Position numbers and translations under genes: made by a program. Of a stretch of DNA of 64,000 bases, positions 38,216-48,500 are shown one piece after another. Each line of letters opens with the position of its first letter. Position 1 is the stretch's first letter. The DNA is from Arthrospira sp. PCC 9108. GTDB taxonomy: Bacteria > Cyanobacteriota > Cyanobacteriia > Cyanobacteriales > Microcoleaceae. The notes beneath the pieces are model-generated. The model saw only the letters and a program-made list of their open reading frames with translations. It was not told the origin of the DNA and did not search any database. The stretch is taken from the NCBI GenBank assembly GCA_016745315.1, contig CP066886.1, positions 496,001 through 560,000 on the forward strand. Reading direction: 5' to 3'.

Positions 38216-38335
38216 TGCGTTTACAGCAGAATACTCATTTAGGCTTTGATGCTATATTATTCCCCGATAACTTGCAACAAAATTAGCTAACAGTATACTT
38301 CTGTAACATTTTAGGGCTGTAGCCACGTCAATATC

Positions 38336-39711
38336 AGCGACCTGCGCCGTCAAATCGCCAGCTACCAACAACAACTCGCCTACACCCCCAGGGACACCCT
38401 CACCCCCACCACCGAAAAACACCCCAACCAACCCTCACCGGAAACCCTCATCCGCCAACAACTCCAAGCCGCTAACCAGCAATTCCAAGACCTGCTCACG
38501 GAACTCGACGACCCCAACTTTACCCTCACCCAACAAGTCCCCGCCCAACTCCCGGACTTGCGCCGCCTCCTCCCGCCCCAAACCGCCCTCATGGAGTGGT
38601 ATCTCCCCAGGGAAGCGGAATCCGGGTTTTACGCCTTCCTCGTCACCCGCCGAGACGAGCAAATCCAGATTACCCCCCACCACTTCAGCGCCGAAGACCG
38701 CGAACACCTGGACCAAGCCCTCCAGGACTACCGCAGCGACTACGGACAACGCTCCTGGAATCAGCAACTCCCCCAACACCTGGAAACCCTCAGCGCCGCC
38801 TTGCAACTCCCCCGCCTTCTGGGTGAATTATCCCAGATTCAACAGCTTATCCTGATTCCCCACCGGGAACTGCGCCTCATCCCCCTCCACGCGCTCCCTG
38901 TCCCCTCTTCTCCCCTCTCTGGCTCTGGGAGAGGGGCTGGGGGTGAGGGCAAACCCCTACAAGACGGGTTCCCGGTGCAATATGCCCCCAGTTGTCAAAT
39001 TCTCAACAACCTCCAGCAGCGTCCCCCCTCAACGGGGAAACCATCCCCTTTTTCGCCATTCAAAACCCGACGGAAGACCTGGACTATGCGGAGTGGGGGG
39101 TGGAACTCTTACTGCGCCAATTCAGCCCCCATCAAGTCTTGCGTCGCGACCAAGCTATCCTGGAGAATTTAAGCCAACCCCAGACCCAAACCTTCCTGGA
39201 ACAGAGTCACGCCGTCCACTTTGGCTGTCACGGTGAATTTGACGATCGCAACCCCCTCAACGCCTATCTGAGACTGACCAATCTTTCAACGGTCTTAATA
39301 TTCCCCTCTGTCGCCTGCTGGTGCTGTCGGCTTGCAAAACTGGCTTGGTGGAAACCTCCCACACGGATGATTATGTGGGATTAGCCAGTGCGTTTTTCTA
39401 CGCCGGAGCGCGAACGGTGGTGGCCAGTCTCTGGAATGTGGATGAACTGGCGGCGACTCTGGTGACCCTGCGCCTCTATCAAATTTTACCGGATTATTCC
39501 TCGGTGACAGTGGCTTTGCAAGCGGCTCAAACTTGGTTGCGGGGGGTATCTTGTGATGAGATTCTCGACTGGCTAAAACATGAGCAGAAGGCGACCCCGG
39601 AGGAAGTGGAAGAAGTGGAAGACCGTTTGAGTTTATTTGATGACCCTCCCTTTGCAGAGGCTTGTTATTAGTCTGCGTTTAAGGCGATGCAGCATAATCT
39701 GATATAATAAA
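38336..39711 (+). pseudogene. CHAT-domain protease, 5'-truncated and frameshifted
   Basis: The C-terminal 440 or so residues of a TPR-CHAT protein. It reads DLRRQIASYQQQLAYTP, LPPQTALMEWYLPREAESGF, LILIPHRELRLIPLHALPVP, then, after breaks near 39030 and 39290, AVHFGCHGEFDDRNPLNA (His) and LLVLSACKTGLVETSHTDDY (Cys), ending PFAEACY. TAG at 39669-39671 precedes SAFKAMQHN; the family has a Trp there (YYWSAF), so TGG to TAG is likely. About 40 residues between the His and Cys blocks are missing. A hairpin repeat (CTCTGGCTCTGGGAGAGGGG) is inserted in frame near 38915-38950. The N-terminal TPR half is absent. Confidence 0.8.
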
Positions 39712-39754
39712 CGGTTATTACTGCCCTTATAGCAACTGATCTAAAGTTACCTTA

Positions 39755-40399
39755 ATGAATAGTTGTGACCGCTCCAAGCATCTGTATATTTATCCTGATT
39801 TTGATGAAATAATCAAAGATACAATTCGCTTTTTTAATGGAACACCTGTACATCCCATATCTATCCAATACCGTTTTCCAGGAACCGGAGTATATGCCAT
39901 ATATTGCATCAGAAAAACCGAGATTTATTCAAGATTTTATTTAATTAATAGGACGGCATTTCGCGCACCTATCTATGTAGGAAAAGAGGTTCCTAAAGGC
40001 TGGCGAAAAGCCATGCAGTCCTTCTCTGTTAATTCTCAAGGCTATGAGCTAAACAATCGAATTAGAGAACATAGCCGCAGCATCAATCTTGGAGAAGGCT
40101 TAGAGCCGTCTGATTTTTTCTGTCGTTTCATGATTCTTGAAGGTAAAGAGAGTGATTTCATCGGTACTGTAGAAGCGGCACTAATTAGAATATATCAACA
40201 AATTTGGAACACTTTAATCGATGGATTTGGTAATCACGATCCGGGTAAAGGTAGATATAAACAAGCAAAATCTGACTGGGATGTTTGTCATCCAGGACGT
40301 TCTTGGGCTGACAAGTGTCAAGGAATTCATGCTGACAAAAAACAACTGCTTCAAAGTATTGAAATTTTCATGTCTGGATTGAGTGTAGAAGATGTCTAA
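39755..40399 (+). CDS. Type II restriction endonuclease, Eco29kI family (GIY-YIG)
   Basis: 214 residues. It matches the Eco29kI group of GIY-YIG restriction enzymes: GTGVYAIYC (GIY equivalent), APIYVGKEVPKGWR (YIG equivalent with following Lys/Arg), LNNRIREHSRSI (catalytic Arg/His helix), EAALIRIYQQIWNTLIDGFG (metal-binding Glu) and the C-terminal NHDPGKGRYKQAKSDWD. Eco29kI itself cuts CCGCGG as a monomer or transient dimer; the same site here is an inference from family. Its last codons overlap the methyltransferase gene by 8 nt, a tight R-M operon. Intact, unlike the downstream genes. Confidence 0.87.
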   Translation: MNSCDRSKHLYIYPDFDEIIKDTIRFFNGTPVHPISIQYRFPGTGVYAIYCIRKTEIYSRFYLINRTAFRAPIYVGKEVPKGWRKAMQSFSVNSQGYELNNRIREHSRSINLGEGLEPSDFFCRFMILEGKESDFIGTVEAALIRIYQQIWNTLIDGFGNHDPGKGRYKQAKSDWDVCHPGRSWADKCQGIHADKKQLLQSIEIFMSGLSVEDV

Positions 40400-41540
40400 A
40401 TTGTCGGGTTTAGAGTTGTTTGCTGGTGCGGGTGGATTAGCCAAAGGTTTAGAAATGGCTGGCATTGAGCATAAAGCCTTAGTTGAGATAGATCATAATG
40501 CTTGCCTAACATTAGCTGGTAACTATAAACCAGAATTGATTTATTATGTTGATATTCGCTCATTAAATTTCGCTGAATTTGGTCATATTGACCTCATTTC
40601 AGGGGGCCCGCCATGTCAACCCTTTTCTATGGGGGGAAAGCATAAGGGACATTTAGATCGGCGAGATATGTTTCCCTATGTGTGTAAAGCGATTAGGGTT
40701 TGTACACCCAAGGCATTTATATTTGAAAATGTTAAGGGAATTTTACGCCAATCATTTAGGCGTTATTTTGATTACATTATACTCAGATTGACCTATCCTG
40801 AAGTGGTGATTAGAGATTCTGAATCCTGGCAAGAACATCTAATCAGGCTGGAAAATACTAGAGATTTTGGTAGATATCACGGAGTTAAATATAATGTTGA
40901 TTTTCGTTTATTAGATGCTGAGAATTATGGCATACCTCAACGTCGGGAGCGAGTTTTTATTGTAGGGGTCCGAGAAGATTGGCAACGAGAGTGGTCTTTT
41001 CCTCAAGAATCTCATTCTTTGGAGTCGTTGCTGTGGTCACAATATGTGAGTTTTGACTACTGGAATAATCATGGAGTTAAAGCATCAGCATTTGAAGACT
41101 TGAACCAAAGAACTAAGCAGAAAATTGCTCAACTCAGACAACAACCTACCCTGTTCCCTCCTCCCCTAAAACCTTGGAAAACAGTTCGGGATCAAATTGG
41201 GGAGTTGCCAAAACCTGATGCTGAAGGTAGTTTTGATGTAGAGCATATTTTAAGGGAAGGGGCTAGATCGTATCCGGGACATACTGGAAGTTATATTGAT
41301 ATGCCATCTAAAACTCTCAAAGCCGGAGACCACGGCGTTCCTGGGGGAGAAAATATGATTCGATATGAAGATGGCGCGATACGCTATTATACCATCTTTG
41401 AAGCTAAACGAATTCAAACCTTTGCTGATAGCTACAGGATTTGTGGATCATGGACAGAATCAATGAGACAAATTGGTAATGCCGTACCTGTAGAACTAGG
41501 TTATTACCTAGCTAAGTCTTTAGTGAAGACGATCGCTTGA
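40392..41540 (+). CDS. DNA (cytosine-5) methyltransferase, cognate of the Eco29kI-like enzyme
   Basis: 382 residues with the ordered C5-methylase motifs: I LELFAGAGGLAKGLEMAG-type (GLELFAGAGGLAKGL), IV GGPPCQPFSMGGK with the catalytic Cys, VI ENVKGIL, VIII NYGIPQRRERVFIVG, IX-X RIQTFADSYRICGSW and QIGNAVP. It protects host DNA at the restriction site by adding a methyl group to C5 of cytosine, using S-adenosylmethionine. The 8-nt overlap with the nuclease stop implies translational coupling. Frame and motifs are complete, so this pair is probably active. Confidence 0.93.
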   Translation: MSKLSGLELFAGAGGLAKGLEMAGIEHKALVEIDHNACLTLAGNYKPELIYYVDIRSLNFAEFGHIDLISGGPPCQPFSMGGKHKGHLDRRDMFPYVCKAIRVCTPKAFIFENVKGILRQSFRRYFDYIILRLTYPEVVIRDSESWQEHLIRLENTRDFGRYHGVKYNVDFRLLDAENYGIPQRRERVFIVGVREDWQREWSFPQESHSLESLLWSQYVSFDYWNNHGVKASAFEDLNQRTKQKIAQLRQQPTLFPPPLKPWKTVRDQIGELPKPDAEGSFDVEHILREGARSYPGHTGSYIDMPSKTLKAGDHGVPGGENMIRYEDGAIRYYTIFEAKRIQTFADSYRICGSWTESMRQIGNAVPVELGYYLAKSLVKTIA

Positions 41541-41646
41541 ACATCTCACTCCCTAGAGTCTCGGTGGGAAACAATAAACTCGGTTTCTGGGAGGGTTTGA
41601 TGCTAAACTAATTTGAGGCAAATATGGTGTAATAATAAGCTAAAAT

Positions 41647-44529
41647 ATGTTAACAGATATTGCTCCAGGGGCACGAATTCTTTGCCGGGATGCTGAATGG
41701 TTGGTTAAATCTGTGGCCCTGTCTTCTGATGGCGATCGCATTATTGAAGCAGTGGGAGTGTCGGAATTTCTCCGGGGTCGTCGTATTCGCTTCCTGGAAG
41801 AGTTGGAAAAAAAAGACAGGAAACGGGGTTTACAAGTGTTGAAACCCGAAGAGACTAATTTGGTTATTGATGAAACTTCTGGTTATGTCCGTAGTTTATT
41901 ATTTGTTGAGGCTAATTTAAAGCAAACTATCCCGGAAGATGGGCGGATTTATTGGGGACATAAAGCCGCTATGGATGCCCTGAATTATCAGCTTATTCCG
42001 GCGACTAAAGCCCTACAAATGCCTCGCCAACGCTTGTTAATTGCTGATGCGGTGGGGTTTGGTAAAACTCTGGAATGTGGTATCCTGGTAACTGAGTTAA
42101 TTGGGAGGAGGAAAGGTCGCCGGATTTTAGTGGTTACTACTAAGTAAATGATGGGGCAGTTTCAAAAGGAGTTTTGGCTGCGGTTTACTATTCCTTTGGT
42201 GCGTTTGGACTCTGGGGAAATTCAACGGGTGCGATCGCGACTTCCGGGAAATCATAACCCTTTTCACTATGATGACCGGACAATTATTTCTATTGATACC
42301 CTCAAACAAGACCGGGAATATCGCAGTTATTTAGAACAGGCTCACTGGGATATTATTATAATTGATGAAGCCCATAATGTCGCCCGCAGAGGTAAGGGTC
42401 AGTCGGCTTCGCAGCGGGCGAAATTGGCTGAACGTTTAGCTACTCGTTCGGATACTTTGATTTTGCTTTCCGCCACTCCCCATGACGGGAAACCGGAGAG
42501 TTTTGCTAGTTTGATGAATATGCTAGATCCGACGGCGATCGCTAATGAAAGTAACTACACTAAAGATGATATCCATGACCTCTATTTGCGGCGGTTTAAA
42601 AAAGATGTTTTGCGGGATTTAAACCAAAGTCTCCCTGAACGGAATGTGGAACCTGTAGAAGCGATCGCCTCCCCCCCAGAAGAGGCAGTTTTTCGGCAAC
42701 TCCACGATTTGCAATTGGTCAGTATTGACCGAGGCAAAAGTGCCGGACAGCTATTTAAAACTACTCTCCTCAAGGCATTCTTATCTAGTCCGGCGGCGGG
42801 TATGGAAACCGTGAAAAATCGCCTGAAAACTTTACACAAAAAGCTGGATATATCCACGAAATTAGACCAGGAAGAATTGACTGATTTGGCGGCAGGTTTG
42901 GCGGCAATAGATAACGGGATTTTTTCTAAGTATCAGCGACTTCTCCAACTGATTAAAACTGAGTTTAATTGGACTAAAAAAGACCCGAAAGACCGCTTGG
43001 TAATTTTTACCGGACGTTGGGAAAATTTGCGGTTTCTGGAGGCGGAACTACCCCAAGACTTGCGCTTAAAACCAGAGGCGATCGCTCGTTTAGATGGGGG
43101 TATGGCAGATATTGACCAAGTGGAAATTGTCGATAAATTTGGCTATGAAAATTCCCCGGTGAGGATTTTAATTGCTACGGAAGTGGCATCATAAGGGTTA
43201 AAGCTGCACTATCTTAGCCATAAATTGATTCACTTTGATATCCCTTGGTCGTTGATGACTTTACAGCAGCGAAACGGACGGAGCGACCTCTACGGAAAAA
43301 CTCGAAAACCGGAAATTCGCTATCTGCTGACTCGCTCCCAGGTTGAACGTATGGATGAGGTGGAGCGTATTATTAAAGTCCTTTTAACTAAGGATGAACA
43401 GGCGATTAAAAATATTGGCGATCCTTCCGTATTTATGGGGGTATTTGACCAGGAAAAAGAAGAAAATTTGACCGCTGCTGCTATTGAAAGCGGAGTGTCG
43501 GCGGTGGATTTTGCAGAGGAGTTAGACCGCAACGCCAAGGGAGGGGGAGATGTCGATATTTTTAGCTGGTTTGAGTCGGAGTCTTGGGATACTGATGAGG
43601 GGGTTTCCATGGACTCTAGCCAGGGTGAACCTCTGGTGGAAACGGGGAGTTTGTTAAGTCTATTTCCGTCAATTTTTCAGTTTACCGCTACGGCTTTAAG
43701 GTTCATTAATTCCCAGACCAGTCCGGTTCATAATCTCCAAATTAACGAAGATGAAGGGTTTATTGAATTGCAACTTACTCAAGAGTTAAAAAGCCGTTAC
43801 GATCGCCTTCCTAAAGAAATACAACCCCAGGATAATCGGTTATTATATCTTAGCGATCGCCCCGAAGATATGATGCGGGCCATGGAACAAGCGCGAACCG
43901 AAGACGCGGACTGGTCGGCTGTTAAATACCTTTGGGAATTGCATCCTTTGGTAGAATGGATTAGCGATCGCTGTTTATTTTATTTTGGCAGAAATCAAGC
44001 ACCTGTGATACAATTATCTCAGGGATTAGAATCCGATGAGGTGATTTTTATCTGCTTTGGTAGTTTCCCCAACCGCCGAGGAACTTCCGTCCTAAATCGC
44101 TGGGTTTCGGTTATCTTTAAACAAGGGAAATTTCAGCGGGTTGAACCCTTTGCGGAAACTCAGGAACGCACGGAATTAGGACGGCATGAGTTGCCGAATT
44201 CCGGGACGGTTAATATTGATGATTTACTCCATTTACGGAGTCCGGCTATTCAGCAAGCGCGGCAATATCTTCAGCCGGAAAGGAAACGGTTTCAAGACCA
44301 GTTAAATCCTCAGTTAGAGGCACAACGGGAACGCCTGGAAAGGCTGCAAGGCTATCATGTGGAACAGTTAGAGTTGCGGTGGGAAAGTGATAATATTTCG
44401 GCTAATCTGAAGCAGGATAAACAGCAGAAAGAACGCCATAAAATTGACAAGATATTCGAAGATTATCGCGATTGGGTAGAGTTGTCAATGACTACGGAAA
44501 GCGAACCTTATCTCAAGTTGATTTTGTGA
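41647..44529 (+). pseudogene. SNF2-family DNA helicase (DrmD-like), two nonsense codons
   Basis: 960 codons in one continuous frame, interrupted only by TAA at 42145 (VVTTK-stop-MMGQFQKEFW) and TAA at 43192 (ATEVAS-stop-GLKLHYLSHKL). Helicase motifs: I ADAVGFGKTLECG, II IIIIDEAHNVARRG, III LLSATPHDGKPESF, V/VI around IATEVAS and LQQRNGRSDLYGK. The C-terminal 350 residues are typical of defence SNF2 proteins. Class 1 DISARM systems pair such a helicase (DrmD) with an adenine methylase, as here. At 42145 the expected residue is Ser (TCA to TAA); at 43192 Glu (GAA to TAA). The RAYT element separates it from the methylase. Confidence 0.82.
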
Positions 44530-44536
44530 TTCAGCA

Positions 44537-44757
44537 AGCATAGAAACCCGGTTTCTTTGTCGAGAAGTCTAGAAACCCGGTTGATTTGAGAAACCGGGTT
44601 TCTTATCCCCCCCACCAGAAACCGGGTTTCTTATTTCCGGGTTTCTTATCCCCCCCACCAGAAACCGGTTGATTTGAGAAACCGGGTTTCTTATCCCCCC
44701 CCACCAGAAACCGGGTTTCTTATTTCCGGGTTTCTTATTTCCGGGTTTCTTTTAGCT
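44537..44757. repeat. Cluster of REP palindromes, left of the RAYT gene
   Basis: At least eight copies of (A)GAAACCCGGTTTCT or AAACCGGGTTTCTTAT arranged as direct and inverted pairs, with a repeated TCCCCCCCACCAG spacer. It directly adjoins the 3' end of the RAYT gene. Confidence 0.88.
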
Positions 44758-44758
44758 T

Positions 44759-45327
44759 CTATTCATCAAGTAGTAAGTGCTGAATTGATGAGGTTTGGAT
44801 ATGACTTTCGACAAAAGACCGATAATCATTCACCGAATTAAAAAGCGATCGCACCCCATCAATTTTCGGCAAAGTTCCCCCACGCAATTGGAGATATTCG
44901 GGATAGCTAGAAAACTCCCAATCTTCGGGTTTTTTAACCAAATTAGCCTTAACTGGGTTGAAATGAATATATCGTGTTAAATGGAATAAATATTCATCAT
45001 TATCAACAGCGATCGCTTGAAATCTACCTTGAAATAAACCGCCAACCCTGTCATACTGCTTGTTAATTGCTTTCACATAAGACAAGCTAAATTTTTGCAT
45101 CACCTCAGAAAAACAATTCTGTTTAAAATATACCAATAAATGATAATGATTAGGCATCAAACAATAAGCAATAATATCAGCCACATTAGATTCAACCAAA
45201 TATTTTCTAATCAGGCGCAAAAAATGAATATAGTTATCTTGGGTAAAAAAATAATTGGATGATTATTACCTCGATTATAAATATAGTAGTAATGACCCGT
45301 TTCAAAAACAATTTGGCGACGTGGCAT
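44759..45327 (-). pseudogene. REP-associated tyrosine transposase (RAYT, Y1 HUH family), one frameshift
   Basis: About 189 residues if repaired. The start at 45327 reads MPRRQIVFETGHYYYIYNRG, then a T-run near 45245 shifts the frame, and it resumes NYIHFLRLIRKYLVES. Seen: the HUH motif in CLMPNHYHLLVYFKQN and the YVKAINKQYDRVGGLFQGRF catalytic-Tyr region, ending LTRYIHFNPVKANLVKKPEDWEFSSY. RAYT proteins cut and join REP hairpins as single-stranded DNA. REP palindromes lie on both sides, so it is probably a resident of this REP family. One base would restore it. Confidence 0.85.
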
Positions 45328-45390
45328 TTCCAATCAACTCCCACAACTTCAACTTTTATAACTCCGTTAAATTTTAGCGCAAGAGAGGTC

Positions 45391-45455
45391 TAGAAACCCG
45401 GTTTCTTTTTCGAGAAGTCTAGAAACCCGGTTTCTTTGAGAAACCGGGTTTCTTG
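45391..45455. repeat. REP palindromes, right of the RAYT gene
   Basis: Three copies: CTAGAAACCCGGTTTCTTT, CTAGAAACCCGGTTTCTTTG and GAGAAACCGGGTTTCTTG. The CGAGAAGTCTAGAAACCCGG segment also occurs in the left cluster, so the RAYT gene is bracketed by matching repeats. Confidence 0.88.
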
Positions 45456-45525
45456 TTGGTCGTGAGTAGTGTAAAATGAAAATTTACAGGGTTTCTTTGA
45501 CTATGAGCCGGGGTTATCGAATATT

Positions 45526-48500
45526 ATGTTAATCGGAATTGCTAACGAAAATGAATTTTATGCCGCCTATTATTTGGATGCAATTTTAACCGAAGACCTA
45601 AAGACGATCACCTCGGAGGTGGGGGCAAATCAAGGGCCGCCGTCCCAGGCTTTGGGGAGGCTGCGGGGAGATTATTTTCGCCTTAAAACTCGCACCCAAA
45701 CTATTAATATAGATAAAACTGAAATTCTCGGTCAGCAACGGCAGTTTTTTCGGCAGGTTTTGGAGGTTTTGGGGTATCAGTGAGAACCGGGGTTAAAGTG
45801 GTTGGATAATGATACCTTGCTCCCTATTTTGGCGGAAGTTAGACAGAGTTCTGGAATGCCAAATTTGTGGGCTTTGGAAGGGTTTAATCCTACCGGAGAA
45901 CCTCTCGATATTCTCTCCCTGGAATTTGACCCTATTCAAAGTTAAGATTTCCCGGAATTTCGGGTCGATCGCTTTCAACAAACCTGGCTAAATTCTACCA
46001 TGGAAGATATCGTAACTGATGTGGTTTTTGGTCAAAATGAACCCCCCGCTGGGTGCTATTAATTAGTGTAGACCAGATAGCTTTAATTGACCGTTATAAA
46101 TGGAATGCTTCCCGGTTGTTAAGGTTTGATTTAGAGCAGATTTTAGCCGATCGCGATCGCCATTCTTTGTTCGCTACCGCTACCCTGTTACACCGCGATC
46201 GCATTTGTCCAGCGGAAGGAATGGCGTTGTTAGATACCCTTGATGAAAATAGTCACCGCCATACTTATAGCGTTTCCGAAGACTTGAAATTTGCCTTACG
46301 GGAGGCGATCGAACTTTTGGTAAACGAGGTTATTTATTATCGGCGTAAAGTGGGGGAAAGGGTGTATTCCACCCAGGAACAAACCCAAAAGGGAGAACAG
46401 GAAATTGACCCCAACCTGTTAAAAATCCAGTGTTTGCGGTGGGTTTATCGACTGCTATTTATCTTTTATATTGAAGCGTGACCCGAGTTAGGTTATGCCC
46501 CCATGGGTTCTGATATTTATCGGGAGGGATATAGTTTAGAAACCCTGCGAGACTTGGAACAGGTGGAGTTACTTTCTTCCGAGGACTCCGAAGGCTATTA
46601 TATAGATACCTCTATTCGTCGTTTATTTAAATTATTGTGGTTTGGATATCCTGAAGAAGACCATAAACAAGCGGAACTTTTGCCGAGGAAAACAGCCATT
46701 TATAATACCTTCCGTTTACCCGCCTTAAAAAGTCATCTGTTTGACCCCGAATATACCTCCATGTTAAACGGAGTCAGGTTTCGCAATTCCGTCCTACAGA
46801 AAGTCTTGGAATTGATGTCTTTGTCGCGGTCAGGACAAGGACGACGGGGACGCATTAGCTACGCGCAATTGGGGGTTAACCAGTTAGGGGAAGTTTACGA
46901 GGGTTTATTGAGTTTATCGGCTTTTTTCGCCGAGGAAAACCTCTACGAAGTTCAACCCGCCGCCAAAAAAACCTCTACCAAGACAGACACCGAAGACGAC
47001 GACGAAGACCAACCCACAGTTAAACCCAAAGCGGCGAAAGGTTCCCAACCACGCAGTGAATTAGAGGTGGCTTATTTTGTTCCCGCTGACCGTTTGGAGG
47101 AGTTAAAAACGGAGGAGTTGGTGACAGACCCCCAGACCGGAAAAACTCCCCGCAAACATGAGAAAGGGAAATTTTTGTTTCGGTTAGCGGGAAGAGACCG
47201 CCAAAAAAGTGCCAGTTATTACACTCCCCAAACCTTAACCAAATGTTTGGTCAAATATGCTCTCCAAGAACTTTTAGCCGACAAGACCGCTGACGATATT
47301 TTAAAGTTAACCGTCTGCGAACCAGCTATGGGAAGTGCGGCTTTTTTGAATGAAGCTATAACTCAATTAGCGGAGGCTTATTTACAGCGAAAAGAGGAGG
47401 AACTTAATCAACGGATACCCCATGAAAACATCACCTTAGAGAAGCAGAAAGTCAAAATGCTGCTGGCTGACCGCAATGTATTTGGCATTGATAAAAACCC
47501 CATAGCCATGGAATTAGCCGAGGTTTCCCTGTGGTTAAATTGTATCTATGGGGAAAAAGACAGCGACCAAATATTCGTCCCCTGGTTTGGCTTGCAATTG
47601 CATTGTGGTAACTCCCTGGTGGGTGCGAGACGACAAATATACCCCCGCCAAAAGGTGAGTCAAGGCAAAAAAAACCTCTCCTGGTGGGAAATGCCGCCGT
47701 CACGGATACCCCTGGGAGAAACCTTCCCCGCAGACGGTATTTTTCACTTTTTGTTAGGGGACCCAGGTATGGCTAATTATACGGATAAAGTGATTAAAAA
47801 ACTCACCCCCGAAGCCATAAAACAGATTAACCAATGGCAGAAAGAATTTATCAAAACTCCCCTAAATGCCGACCAAGCCGACTATGGAACATACCTATCA
47901 ACTCGCATTGATGAACTGTGGCATACTTACGCCAAGGAATTAGCCAAAATTCGCCAACGGACTACGGACAGCTTGACCGTGTGGGGACAACCGGAACAGG
48001 AGAAACGGGAAGTTCCCCTAGCACAAAAAGATAAAATCTACGAACAGGAGAAACTCTCGCGGGGGGTGAGTAATTCATCGGCTTATCGGCGGCTAAAGTT
48101 GGTGATGGACTATTGGTGCAGTTTATGGTTTTGGCCGCTAGAGGAGGCGGAAAACTTACCGAGTCGGGAGGAGTTTTTCAGCGACATAGGGATGATTTTA
48201 GGGGTGACGGAAATGGTACCCTCCCAACAGTTATCTTTATTCCCGGAAACTCAAACACCCCAGCAAGCGGAGGATTTTATTAAGAAATTTGGTTTTGTGG
48301 ACTTGGAGAAGTTCAAGGTTTTTTCGCCTCGGTTGCAGTTGGTGGAAACTTTGGCGGAAACTTATAAGTTTTTCCATTGGGAGTTGGAATTTGCGGATAT
48401 TTTCCTAGAGAGAGGCGGGTTTGATTTAATGATTGGTAACCCTCCCTGGGTGAAGATAGAATGGCAAGAAGGGGATATATTGGGGGAATATGACCCGTTG

